From Tessaracoccus flavus (GTDB lineage Bacteria > Actinomycetota > Actinomycetes > Propionibacteriales > Propionibacteriaceae), in the NCBI RefSeq assembly GCF_001997295.1, contig NZ_CP019605.1, positions 2,976,001 to 3,040,000 on the forward strand: a stretch of DNA of 64,000 nucleotides, in the 5' to 3' direction. Below are positions 1-8,010 of this stretch, one piece after another; position 1 is the stretch's first letter; each line of letters starts with the position of its first letter. The position numbers and the translations under genes were made by a program. The notes below the pieces were generated by a model that ran no database searches, had not been told where the DNA came from, and was given only the letters and a program-made list of their open reading frames with translations.

Positions 1-1
1 C

Positions 2-1120
2 GTGCGGTGGCTGGCGAGTCTGGTGGCGGACGCGCTGCTCGCCGGCGTCGGGGGAGTGCTCGTCTTCCTCCCGCAGATCGCCCTGCTCTTCGTCCTCATT
101 TCGCTGCTTGAAGGGTCGGGCTACCTCTCACGCGCCGCGTATCTGATGGACCGCATCATGGCGACGGCGGGGCTGGAGGGGCGCGCCTTCGTCGCGCTGC
201 TGAGCTCGATGGCCTGTGCGATCCCGGGGATCATGGCCACCCGCACGCTGCCGTCGGCGCGCGACCGCATAGCGACGATGATGGCCGCGCCGCTCATGAC
301 GTGCTCGGCCCGGCTGCCGGTGTACGTGCTGCTCATTGGCATGCTGGTGCCGCCGTCGATGGGGTGGGGCCCGGTCAGCGCGCAGGGCGCGATCCTCTTC
401 GGCCTCTACGTGCTCGGGGCTGCGTCGGCGATGACGTCGGCGTGGTTCTTCAAGCGGGTGATCGGTCGCTCGGCCGCCGGGCTGCCGTTCTACATGGAGA
501 TGCCGTCCTACCGCTGGCCCAGGCTCCGCACCGTTCTGATCTCAGTGTGGGACGCCTGCCGCGCGTTTCTGCGCAAGGTGACCTCGATCATCCTGCTCGC
601 GACAATCGTGCTGTGGGCACTGCTCAACCTTCCGCTACGCGGGGAGGCGGAGCTGCAGGCCGCCGGCGTGAATCCGGCCGACGAGGTGGCGGTGGCTGCG
701 TACGTGCTCGACAACTCTGTCGCGGCTGACGTGGGCCGAGCCGTCGGGCCGGTGTTCGAACCGCTGGGGTTCGACTGGCGGGTCAACGTCGGCGTCATCT
801 CCTCGCTCGCCGCCCGCGAGGTGTTCGTGTCCACGCTGGGTCAGGTGGCCTCCGCGTCGGATCCCGATAACCCTGGTGACGTGCTGGCGTCGATGACCCA
901 TCAGGACGGGCCCCGGGCCGGTGAACGGGTCTTCACCCCACCGACGATCGCGGCGTTGCTCGTCTTCTTCGTCTATGCGCTGCAGTGCATGTCCACGCTC
1001 GCCGTCATGCGCCGGGAGACCGGCACCTGGCGCTGGCCGCTCATCGCCTTTGCCTATCTGGGCGTCACCGCGTGGGTGATGGCCTGGATCGCTCAAGCCC
1101 TCGTAGGAGCCCTCGCATGA
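2..1120 (+). CDS. feoB: Ferrous iron transport protein B, C-terminal part
   Basis: Membrane half of the Fe(II) permease FeoB. The GTPase domain lies before the window, so the true start is not visible and about 372 residues remain. Seen: a run of hydrophobic segments; the gate signatures SGYLSRAAYLMDR (about residue 40) and MACAIPGIMATRTLPSARDR (about 70-90), the second carrying the Cys typical of FeoB; a second gate block around AAREVFVSTLGQ (about 268-279). The stop overlaps the next start as ATGA, so the NifU-like gene is co-translated with it. Family assignment is firm; substrate specificity rests on the family. Confidence 0.93.
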   Translation: MRWLASLVADALLAGVGGVLVFLPQIALLFVLISLLEGSGYLSRAAYLMDRIMATAGLEGRAFVALLSSMACAIPGIMATRTLPSARDRIATMMAAPLMTCSARLPVYVLLIGMLVPPSMGWGPVSAQGAILFGLYVLGAASAMTSAWFFKRVIGRSAAGLPFYMEMPSYRWPRLRTVLISVWDACRAFLRKVTSIILLATIVLWALLNLPLRGEAELQAAGVNPADEVAVAAYVLDNSVAADVGRAVGPVFEPLGFDWRVNVGVISSLAAREVFVSTLGQVASASDPDNPGDVLASMTHQDGPRAGERVFTPPTIAALLVFFVYALQCMSTLAVMRRETGTWRWPLIAFAYLGVTAWVMAWIAQALVGALA

Positions 1121-1677
1121 AACGCGCCGTCCATCCGCAGACCATCCCCGGTGAGCATCAGGCGGTGCGCTGGGTGACCGAGACCAACCTCCCCGTCGGT
1201 CGGGTGACGCACGCGCCCGGGACGGTCGGGCCGATGCTCGAGTACGGGGTGCTCACCAAGATGCTGGTCGAGCGCGGGGGAGTGTGGACCTGGCTCGCCG
1301 CGGACCACTCGTGGACGGAGCACGGGCCTCGGATCCGCGACGCCGTCGCCGCGTCCCTCGACCTGGAGGGGTGGGAGATCGAGGAGTCGCCGGAGCTGCT
1401 GGGGCTCATCGCGCGCGAAGTGCTGGAAGGCGAGCTGGCAGGCTACGTCTCTAGCCACGGCGGTCACATCACGGTGAGTACGGCGACGGCGACGACGCTG
1501 GTGCTCGACTTCGGCGGCGCCTGCGAGGACTGCCCGGCGGCGGGTTCGACGCTGCACGACCGCATCGAGAAGACGGTGCGCGAGCGCTATCCGTCGCTCG
1601 TCGAGGTCAAGCGGGTCGGCGGTGAGCACCATTCGCGGGGATGGCTCGGTCTCCCCATCCCCGGCCGCGGTCGCTGA
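1117..1677 (+). CDS. NifU C-terminal-domain (Fe-S scaffold-like) protein
   Basis: 186-residue protein starting at the ATG that overlaps the feoB stop. The C-terminal third is a NifU/Nfu-type domain: a GGHITV stretch (about 120) followed by CEDC (about 140), the two-cysteine pair that binds an Fe-S cluster in this family. The N-terminal 100 residues are not a standard NifU region but look conserved, with no membrane segment. Coupling to FeoB suggests iron handling, for example cluster assembly or a sensor/partner in place of FeoC; that role is inferred. Confidence 0.85.
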   Translation: MKRAVHPQTIPGEHQAVRWVTETNLPVGRVTHAPGTVGPMLEYGVLTKMLVERGGVWTWLAADHSWTEHGPRIRDAVAASLDLEGWEIEESPELLGLIAREVLEGELAGYVSSHGGHITVSTATATTLVLDFGGACEDCPAAGSTLHDRIEKTVRERYPSLVEVKRVGGEHHSRGWLGLPIPGRGR

Positions 1678-1750
1678 TCCCTGAGCAGGGCCGGCGAGCG
1701 CAGCGAGCAGCCCGTCCGTCGAAGGGTAACGACCCCTTGGCTACCGCCGC

Positions 1751-2354
1751 CCCTGACCACAGGGCGGTGACCACAGTTGAGGCCGTTACCCTTCGACAAG
1801 CTCAGGGACCGGGAGTCGAGTCGGTCCCTGACCACCAGGGCGGCGACCACAGTGAGGGCCGTAACCCTTCGACAAGTGCAGCGAACTGACCCGACCGAAA
1901 CGCCAACCGTTTCCGCGGAACGCCAACCGGGTCGTCGCAACGCCAACGAAGATGGCTGCTCGCCCCCGAGAACCAGCGACGCCCCCGAGATATCGCGGGC
2001 ATCGCTGAGGGGGGTTGGCGTTTCGCCTTGTCAGTTGGCGAGTGCGTCGCTCGGTTGGCGTTTCGGACTGGCCGTTGGCGTTTCCCGCTGACCGTTGGCG
2101 TTTCGCGCCTGGCGCCTCGGCTGGCAGAGCGCAACGAGCTGAGCGACGGCGTTCGTCCTGAAGATTCGATGTGCCAAGGCCTATATCGAACTAGCGGGAC
2201 GTTTTCTCAGGGTGAAACCATCCACCACCTGTTGTGTCGGGACTGCGGGGCACCACCCGACCGCAGGGCGGTGACCACACGCACGGCCGTAACCCTTCGA
2301 CAAGCTCAGGGACCACGGTCGACAAGCTCAGGGAACGAGGAGCAAGCTCAGGGA
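1751..2354. repeat. Dispersed imperfect 50-60 bp repeats with CTTCGACAAGCTCAGG core
   Basis: The 1678-2354 gap holds no convincing gene. Three imperfect copies of a unit of about 50-60 bp lie at 1751-1810, 1826-1876 and 2256-2314. Each has an AGGGCGG(T/C)GACCACA part and ends in a CCCTTCGACAAG core. Two more partial cores (GACAAGCTCAGGGA type) follow at 2319-2334 and 2343-2354, running up to the stop codon of the YibE/F gene. The core resembles the REP-like elements seen between genes of many high-GC bacteria. An inverted 20-bp-period array (separate entry) lies between copies two and three. Confidence 0.7.
1897..2104. repeat. Inverted array of GTTGGCGTT repeats on a 20-bp period
   Basis: Eight copies of a short motif. 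AACGCCAAC starts at 1899, 1919 and 1939, and its reverse complement GTTGGCG(TT) starts at 2014, 2034, 2054, 2074 and 2094. Spacing is exactly 20 bp in both arms. The copy at 2034 has GTTGGCGAG; most others continue TTTC. The bases between motifs vary. A 66-bp spacer, which has its own CCCCCGAGA repeats, separates the arms. The arms could pair as a cruciform or long RNA hairpin, or could bind a protein on one helical face. No known element is recognised. Confidence 0.85.
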
Positions 2355-3587
2355 TCAGGGGGCAGGGTCGGGGGCGACGGGGTCGGCGTGGCGGGGGGTC
2401 TCCGGGACCGGCCTGCCGGGACCGACAGTGATGGCCGCGATCCCGGTGGTGATCGGCACCGACAGGATCAGCCCGATCGCCGACGCCAGCGTCCGCACGC
2501 TCTCACCGGCGAAGAGTTCCAGCCCGAAGAGGTCGATCGCCTCGCGGTTGGTGAAGTAGAGGAGCAGCAGCACGGCCAGCGCCGACCCGGCGTAGGCGAA
2601 GACGATCGTGTAGATCGTCGACGCGATGTGGTCGCGCCCGATCCGCATCCCCGACATGAAGACGCGACGCCGAGTCCACTCAGGCGCGGCGGCCCGCAGT
2701 TCCCAGACGGCGGAGGCCTGCGTGATCGTCACGTCGTTGAGCACGCCCAGGCCGCCGATGATGATGCCCACCATCAGCAGCTCCTGGAAGTCGATGCCGG
2801 GGGCGAGCTGGGCAAGGTCGTACTCGTTCTCCTCCGCGAACCCCGAGAGCCGGGCCGCCCCGACGGCGATCGCGCCGAGCGCAGTCGTCACCGCCAGTCC
2901 CAGCAGGGTCCCGGCCAGTGCGGCCGACGTCCGCAGCGAGATGCCGTGGGCCACGTACAAGACGATGAACATGATCGCCGTCGAGCCGGCCAGCGCGACG
3001 GCCATTCCGGGCTTGCCGACGATGATGGCCGGCAGCATGAAGCCCAGCAGCACATAGCCGGCGACGGCGAGGCCCACCAGCGCCATCAGCCCGCGCCAGC
3101 GCGCCACCGCCACCACCGCCACGACGAACAGCGCGAGCATGGTGAGCAGCACGGGCAGGCGGTTGATGCCGCTGAAGGAGTAGTGGACGCCGTCGGGGGT
3201 GGGGAGCCGCATCACCTCGATCGAGTCGCCCGCCCGCAGCCCGTGATGGACCTGCGGACCGATCAGCTCAATGTCAGCCGCCTGCCCCGCCTCGGATCCG
3301 CTGTCGAGTTCAACCGTCGCCGTCTCGCAGGTGAGATCGCCACCGGGCGCCTCGACCGACGTGCAGCCGGCCGCGATCGCGGTGATCGTCGCGTCCTCGT
3401 AGGTGACGCCCGGCGGATCGCCGATCCGGTTGAGCGCGCCGTCGACCTCCGCGCCCGTCGGCCAGAGCCAGATGAGGCCCGCGACGGCGAGTACCCCGAC
3501 GACGGCGAGGAAGCCGACCAGGAGGTTCCGGGCGCGCTGCCCGACCTCGACGACGCTCGTACTGCCGTGGGAATGCCCGTGACCCAT
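2355..3587 (-). CDS. YibE/F family membrane protein
   Basis: About 410-residue multi-pass membrane protein of the YibE/F family (function unknown). It has a His-rich N-terminus (MGHGHSHG), a first membrane segment at about 25-45, an extracytoplasmic domain to about 145, then seven or more membrane segments. The signature stretches DVTITQASAVWEL and GMRIGRDHIAST are present. ATG at 3587 is preferred over the in-frame ATG at 3599 because TATGTT lies seven bases upstream on this strand, giving a leaderless start. The open frame extends far upstream but loses family resemblance there. The gene ends at the repeat region. Confidence 0.87.
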   Translation of the reverse strand: MGHGHSHGSTSVVEVGQRARNLLVGFLAVVGVLAVAGLIWLWPTGAEVDGALNRIGDPPGVTYEDATITAIAAGCTSVEAPGGDLTCETATVELDSGSEAGQAADIELIGPQVHHGLRAGDSIEVMRLPTPDGVHYSFSGINRLPVLLTMLALFVVAVVAVARWRGLMALVGLAVAGYVLLGFMLPAIIVGKPGMAVALAGSTAIMFIVLYVAHGISLRTSAALAGTLLGLAVTTALGAIAVGAARLSGFAEENEYDLAQLAPGIDFQELLMVGIIIGGLGVLNDVTITQASAVWELRAAAPEWTRRRVFMSGMRIGRDHIASTIYTIVFAYAGSALAVLLLLYFTNREAIDLFGLELFAGESVRTLASAIGLILSVPITTGIAAITVGPGRPVPETPRHADPVAPDPAP

Positions 3588-3683
3588 GGGCGCAAACATA
3601 CCGGCCGCTGCCCGATGCGGAGCGACGCGGCCCAGGGGGCGCCCGCAGGAGCCCATCCCCCCAGGGGTACCCTGGAACCAACC

Positions 3684-3881
3684 ATGAGTACCGCGAAAGT
3701 GACAACTACCCGCCGACGACGACCGGACGCCAAGTGTCCGCTCCGGCCGGGTGAGCCTTGCACGCTGTGCCAGGCGTGCGTCACCGGTCCGCAGGACTGC
3801 GGGCTGGTCTACCTCATCATGGACGACCCGGAGGCGCGCGAGGCCTTCGCCCAGTCGAAGCGGGTTGCAGCCGATCGGTAG
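3684..3881 (+). CDS. Small Cys-rich actinobacterial protein (DUF6767-like)
   Basis: 65 residues. A basic N-terminus (TTRRRRPDAK) is followed by CPLRPGEPCTLCQ and a further CV..PQDCG, a four- or five-cysteine pattern that could hold a metal. From memory this matches a small actinobacterial family without assigned function (DUF6767). The start at 3684 is the first ATG before the conserved part and gives the usual length. It is divergent from YibE/F, and its TAG stop (3879-3881) forms part of the TAGGCT box ahead of the rhomboid gene. Confidence 0.75.
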   Translation: MSTAKVTTTRRRRPDAKCPLRPGEPCTLCQACVTGPQDCGLVYLIMDDPEAREAFAQSKRVAADR

Positions 3882-3890
3882 GCTCGGCGC
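3879..3890 (+). promoter_or_regulatory. -10 box of a leaderless promoter for the rhomboid gene
   Basis: TAGGCT at 3879-3884 is followed by six bases and the ATG at 3891. This is the spacing expected when transcription starts at the A of the start codon. No Shine-Dalgarno sequence is present. Confidence 0.5.
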
Positions 3891-4793
3891 ATGGACGACG
3901 CCCGCGCCTGTTACCGGCACCCCAATCAGCCGACCCGCATCACCTGTCAGCGCTGCGATCGTCCGATCTGCCCCCAGTGCATGGTGCCCGGATCCGTCGG
4001 GTTCCAGTGCCCCGACTGCGTGAGCGAGGGCCTCAAGCAGACCCGGCAGCGCAGCCTCCCGTACGGCGGCACCCGGGTCGACAACCCGAAGGCCACCTCG
4101 GTTGTCCTCATCGGCATGAGCGTCGCCGTGTTCCTCGCGGTGCTCGCCACGGGCGGCACGTGGGGGACGGTGTTCAACTGGTTCTCGCTGACGCCGCTGG
4201 GCCGCTGCGAAGCGGGCGACGCCTGGCTGGATCTGCCGGCGGCGGCATCCTGCGCTGCGAATGGAGGCACCTGGGTGCCGGGAGTGGCCTCGGGCGCCCC
4301 GTGGCAGCTCATCACGTCGGCGTTCACGCACTCGCAGTTCCTGCACATCGGCTTCAACATGCTGATCATCTATCTGCTCGGCCCTCAGATCGAGCAGATC
4401 CTCGGCCGCGCGCGCTACCTGGCGCTGTACTTCGTCGCGGCCCTCGGCGGGGCGGCGGGCGTCATGCTGTTCTCGGAGTGGTACACCTCGACGATGGGCG
4501 CCTCCGGAGCCGTCTACGGACTCATGGGCGCCATGCTGCTGCTGGCCATGAAGCACAAGGGTGACGTGCGCGGCATCCTGACGTGGCTGGGGCTGAACGT
4601 CGTGCTGTCCTTCACCTGGTCGGGCATCTCGTGGCAGGGTCACCTCGGCGGTCTCCTGGGTGGGCTCGCCGTCGCGGCCATCCTGCTGTACCTGCCCCGG
4701 GAGCGCCGTGCGACCCTCCAGTGGCCACTCATCGCGCTGGTGGCGGTCGCGTTCCTGGCGCTCATCGCGTGGCGGGCCCTGCAGCTCGTCTGA
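3891..4793 (+). CDS. Rhomboid family intramembrane serine protease with zinc-finger N-terminus
   Basis: 300 residues. Residues 5-45 form a B-box-like zinc module (CYRHPNQP, CQRCDRPICPQC, CPDC). Six or seven membrane segments follow. The active site is visible: Ser in GASGAVYG (about 207) and His in WQGHLGG (about 252), with the HIGFNM segment of the family at about 160. It cleaves membrane proteins within the bilayer; the natural substrate is unknown. Length and architecture match actinobacterial rhomboids with an N-terminal zinc finger. It appears to be a single transcription unit. Confidence 0.92.
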   Translation: MDDARACYRHPNQPTRITCQRCDRPICPQCMVPGSVGFQCPDCVSEGLKQTRQRSLPYGGTRVDNPKATSVVLIGMSVAVFLAVLATGGTWGTVFNWFSLTPLGRCEAGDAWLDLPAAASCAANGGTWVPGVASGAPWQLITSAFTHSQFLHIGFNMLIIYLLGPQIEQILGRARYLALYFVAALGGAAGVMLFSEWYTSTMGASGAVYGLMGAMLLLAMKHKGDVRGILTWLGLNVVLSFTWSGISWQGHLGGLLGGLAVAAILLYLPRERRATLQWPLIALVAVAFLALIAWRALQLV

Positions 4794-4855
4794 GCACTTC
4801 CGACACGCGATCACAGGTTGTCACTGGCACCCGATCCGGCGTGTCGCAGCGAAGC

Positions 4856-4953
4856 CGTCAAATCTCTCTGCTAATTTCTGAAGATTTTTCACGTTTCTCT
4901 CAGTATTCGTTTAAGCTCCTTTCAGCTAGTCAGAGATCAATTGAGGAGATCGT
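4856..4953 (+). promoter_or_regulatory. AT-rich leader and promoter region of the M23 gene
   Basis: Nearly 100 bp rich in T-runs and AATT-type sequence, in sharp contrast to the surrounding high-GC DNA. It ends in TGAGGAG, a good ribosome-binding site, before the GTG at 4954. TATTCG at about 4905 could be a -10 box, but no clear -35 box is seen. Confidence 0.4.
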
Positions 4954-6072
4954 GTGCTGAGAAGGCTCTGGGGAATCGGGATGGTGACCCTTCTGTTGAC
5001 CGCGTTGGGGGTCGTCGTCGCCCCTCCCGCCAGGGCCGCTGAACTCCCGGGGTTTCCCATGGCGCTCCCGATCGGGTGGGGCGAGGTGGTCCAGGCGGGC
5101 GGCACTCACCCGCACGCCACGAGTGTGCGGAGCTCGGTCGACCTCGGCGCCTCGGGGGGACGGTCCATCGACGTCGTGGCCGCGGCCGACGGCATCGTCA
5201 CGGTGAGCGGCGCGGGCAGCTGGAGCCGTTGCCAGGTGGTCATCCAGCACGACGACGGCTGGCAGACCCGCTACTACCACCTGAAATCCATCCCGTCGGG
5301 ACTCCAGAGCGGCCAGCTGGTCAAGGCCGGCACGAAGCTCGGGATGACCGCGATGCCCGGCTCGGAGACCTGCGGGCGGGGCAATTTCCGCCACGTCCAC
5401 TTCACCCTGCAACGCAACGGTGTGGAGATGCCCATCGACGGCCTCTCCCTCGGCGGCTACACGGTCCGCAGCTCGGGTAGCTCGTACTGCGGCTACTGGA
5501 CGCGCAACTCCGACGGCGCGATCGTCGCCGACGCGCGGCGCTCCTGCTACGCCGTGCCGTCGGTGAGCAACACCCTGCTCCACCCCGCCGACCTCGATCG
5601 CGATGCGAGCATCTCCCGCGGCGACGAGCGCCCCGCGATCTCCGCCACCGACACCATCGACCCGGCGCTGGTCTACACCACCGAAGGCGTGCACTCGGTG
5701 GGCGGCCGCGCCTGGCGCACAGCGTGCGAGCCCTACTCGCAGACCGAGCGCTGCCGCACCGAGATCTGGGCCAACACCGTCGTCCAGCGGTACGGCACCA
5801 ACGTGCTCCAGGAGGGGTGGGCGTTCAACAACCTCACGTACGTGGAGTCGCCCCGCTCGCTGTGGGCGGACAACCCGCTAGGGAACAACGACGAGTGGAC
5901 CTCCGACGACGGCCGCAAGTGGAGGACGGAGTGCGACACCCCCGCCACGGGACGCAACGGCTGCCGCTCCTACACCTACGCCACCATCGTCTCGGCGACG
6001 ACGACGTCGAGGGGCACGACGTTCGAGCGCGTCACCGACTGGACGTTCAACAACATCGTCCGCTTCTCCTGA
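4954..6072 (+). CDS. Secreted M23 (LytM-type) metallopeptidase with C-terminal repeat domain
   Basis: 372 residues starting at GTG after GAGGAG. The signal peptide has MLRR, a hydrophobic core and a cleavage site near ARA-AE (about 29). The peptidase domain at about 40-170 has a zinc ligand Asp in SSVDLGA and the HxH motif in RHVHFTL (about 150), so a peptidoglycan cross-bridge cutting role is likely. Residues 250-372 hold two tandem units of about 55 residues. Each has WRT.C, a second Cys with Arg, and W.FNN near its end. I do not recognise this repeat; binding to cell wall is a guess. Four conserved cysteines suggest disulfides. Confidence 0.85.
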   Translation: MLRRLWGIGMVTLLLTALGVVVAPPARAAELPGFPMALPIGWGEVVQAGGTHPHATSVRSSVDLGASGGRSIDVVAAADGIVTVSGAGSWSRCQVVIQHDDGWQTRYYHLKSIPSGLQSGQLVKAGTKLGMTAMPGSETCGRGNFRHVHFTLQRNGVEMPIDGLSLGGYTVRSSGSSYCGYWTRNSDGAIVADARRSCYAVPSVSNTLLHPADLDRDASISRGDERPAISATDTIDPALVYTTEGVHSVGGRAWRTACEPYSQTERCRTEIWANTVVQRYGTNVLQEGWAFNNLTYVESPRSLWADNPLGNNDEWTSDDGRKWRTECDTPATGRNGCRSYTYATIVSATTTSRGTTFERVTDWTFNNIVRFS

Positions 6073-6074
6073 TG

Positions 6075-6090
6075 GGGCCCCGGCGGGCCC
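6075..6090 (+). terminator. Hairpin after the M23 gene
   Basis: GGGCCC, a four-base loop and GGGCCC begin three bases after the stop codon. The stem is very GC-rich but no T-run follows, so termination is possible rather than shown. Confidence 0.4.
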
Positions 6091-6230
6091 AGGCCGAGCG
6101 GGGAGAGCCTCCTCAGCGCTGTATGATGCGGAGCTATGAGAGCCGACTCGGGGGGAATCGGGCGAGTGCGCTGCACCGTCTGCGTGCACGTGACCACTGA
6201 ACCCACCGAGCGGGCAGGAGAGGTGGCCCC

Positions 6231-7382
6231 GTGACCGGCAAGCTGTTCCTCTCCTCACCGGATGTCACCCAACTCGAAGAAGACGCCGTCGTCCGCGCCG
6301 TGCGGTCCGGCTGGATCGCGCCGCTCGGCCCCGAGGTCGACGCGTTCGAGGCCGAGCTGGCCGAGTACACCGGCCGTAGGTTCGCCGTCGCCCTGTCCTC
6401 CGGCACCGCCGCCCTGCACCTCGGGCTCCTGACGCTCGGCGTCGGCACCGGCGACGTCGTCGTCACGTCCTCGCTCACCTTCGCCGCCACCGCCAACGCC
6501 GTCGTCTACACCGGCGCCGAGCCGGTGTTCGTCGACTGCGACCACACCGGCAACATGAACCCGGACCTGCTCGAGGAGGCGATGACGACCCTCGCCGCCG
6601 AGGGCCGAAGCGTCAAGGCCGTCGTGCCGGTGGACATGATCGGCAAGGTGGCCGACCACGCCCGGATCGGCGAGATCGCCGCGCGCCACGGGGCCATCGT
6701 CCTGTCGGACGCGGCCGAATCCATGGGGGCCACGCGGGACGGCCGCTCGGCGGCGGCGTTCGGCGTCGCCTCCGCCCTGTCGTTCAACGGCAACAAGATC
6801 ATGACCACCTCCGGCGGCGGCGCGCTCCTGACCGACGACGAGGCCATCGCCAAGCACGTGCGCTACCTCGCCACCCAAGCCCGCCAGCCGGTGGTGCACT
6901 ACGAGCACACCGACATCGGCTACAACTACCGCCTCTCCAACGTCCTGGCGGCGCTGGGCCGCGCGCAGCTGTCGCGCCTCGACGCCATGATCGAGCGGCG
7001 CCGCGAGATCCGCGGCCGCTACCGCGACCTCTTCGCCGACGTCCCCGGGGTCACGCTCTTCGGCGAGCCGGACGCGCCGTCCGAGGGCACCCGCGACAAC
7101 TGCTGGCTGACCGCGATCACCGTCGACCCGGAGATCAGCGGCTTCACCGCCAACGATCTCTGGGAGGCACTGGCGCAGGGCAACATCGAGTCGCGCCCCC
7201 TGTGGAAGCCGATGCACGCCCAGCCGGTGTTCGCCGACGCCCGCAGCTTCACCGACGGCACGTCCGACGAGCTCTTCCGCACCGGCCTGACGCTGCCCAG
7301 CGGCTCGGTGCTGACCGACGATGACCTCGACCGCGTCACCGGTGCGGTGGTCTCGTTCCTGGAGCAGCGGCGTGTCGCCTGA
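6231..7382 (+). CDS. DegT/DnrJ/EryC1/StrS aminotransferase (PglE-like)
   Basis: 383-residue PLP-dependent sugar aminotransferase, first gene of an EPS operon. Seen: ALSSGTAALHLGL (PLP phosphate site, about 55), DAAESMG (about 162) and the Schiff-base lysine in FNGNKIMTTSGGG (about 190), then the GYNYRLSN motif. It would aminate a UDP-4-keto-6-deoxy-HexNAc. With the next three genes it forms a Pgl-like set for a bacillosamine-type sugar, but no 4,6-dehydratase is in the window. GTG start after AGGAGAGG. A TATGAT box lies at 6122-6127. Confidence 0.9.
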   Translation: MTGKLFLSSPDVTQLEEDAVVRAVRSGWIAPLGPEVDAFEAELAEYTGRRFAVALSSGTAALHLGLLTLGVGTGDVVVTSSLTFAATANAVVYTGAEPVFVDCDHTGNMNPDLLEEAMTTLAAEGRSVKAVVPVDMIGKVADHARIGEIAARHGAIVLSDAAESMGATRDGRSAAAFGVASALSFNGNKIMTTSGGGALLTDDEAIAKHVRYLATQARQPVVHYEHTDIGYNYRLSNVLAALGRAQLSRLDAMIERRREIRGRYRDLFADVPGVTLFGEPDAPSEGTRDNCWLTAITVDPEISGFTANDLWEALAQGNIESRPLWKPMHAQPVFADARSFTDGTSDELFRTGLTLPSGSVLTDDDLDRVTGAVVSFLEQRRVA

Positions 7383-8010
7383 GCCGGGACGACGCAGGTA
7401 CGACGCGCTCAAGCGCGCCATCGACGTCGCCGCCGCGGCGGCCGGCCTCGTGGTGACCGCGCCCCTCCAACTCGCCCTGGCCGCAGTGGTGCTGAAGGTC
7501 CACGGCCGCCCCGTCCTGTTCCGCCAGCAGCGGCCCGGCAAGGACGGCGTCATCTTCGAGCTGGCGAAGTTCCGCTCCATGCGGCACCCCGACGCTGAGC
7601 ACCAGACGGACGAGGAGCGCCTGACCGGCCTCGGCCGTTTCCTGCGGGCCACCAGCCTCGACGAGCTGCCGAGCCTGTGGAACGTGCTGAAGGGCGACAT
7701 GAGCCTGGTGGGCCCCCGCCCCCTCCTCGTCGAGTACCTGCCCCGCTACACCCCCGAGCAGGCCCGGCGCCACGAGGTGCGCCCCGGCATCACCGGCCTG
7801 GCCCAGGTGAGCGGCCGAAACGGCGTCGCGTGGGAGGACAAGTTCGCGCTCGACGTCCAGTACGTCGACAACCGCAGCCTCGCGCTCGACCTCAGCATCC
7901 TGCTCAGGACGCTCACGGCGGTCGTGAAGAGGGAGGGCATCTCCGCCGACGGCCACGCCACAGTCAGCGTCTTCCAGGGCACCGCTGCGGGGGAGGGCCG
8001 CGATGACTGA
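7372..8010 (+). CDS. PglC-type phosphoglycosyl transferase
   Basis: Initiating sugar transferase that moves a sugar-1-phosphate from a UDP-sugar to undecaprenyl phosphate. About 212 residues from the GTG at 7372, which overlaps the aminotransferase end. One N-terminal hydrophobic re-entrant segment is followed by the catalytic block KFRSM, then TSLDELPSLWNVLKGDMSLV and GPRPLL, and PGITGLAQVSGRNG. It lacks the four-helix N-terminal part of WbaP-type enzymes. It presumably uses the sugar made by its neighbours. Confidence 0.92.
   Translation: MSPEPGRRRYDALKRAIDVAAAAAGLVVTAPLQLALAAVVLKVHGRPVLFRQQRPGKDGVIFELAKFRSMRHPDAEHQTDEERLTGLGRFLRATSLDELPSLWNVLKGDMSLVGPRPLLVEYLPRYTPEQARRHEVRPGITGLAQVSGRNGVAWEDKFALDVQYVDNRSLALDLSILLRTLTAVVKREGISADGHATVSVFQGTAAGEGRDD

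Noticed and set aside
1897..2104. CRISPR array
   Set aside because: The repeat motif is only 7-11 bp, the period is 20 bp, orientation flips in the middle, and no cas gene is near.
2028..3881. 617-codon open frame on the plus strand
   Set aside because: It is antisense to the YibE/F gene, Arg/Asp/Gln-rich with no domain; only its last 66 codons (from 3684) are a real gene.
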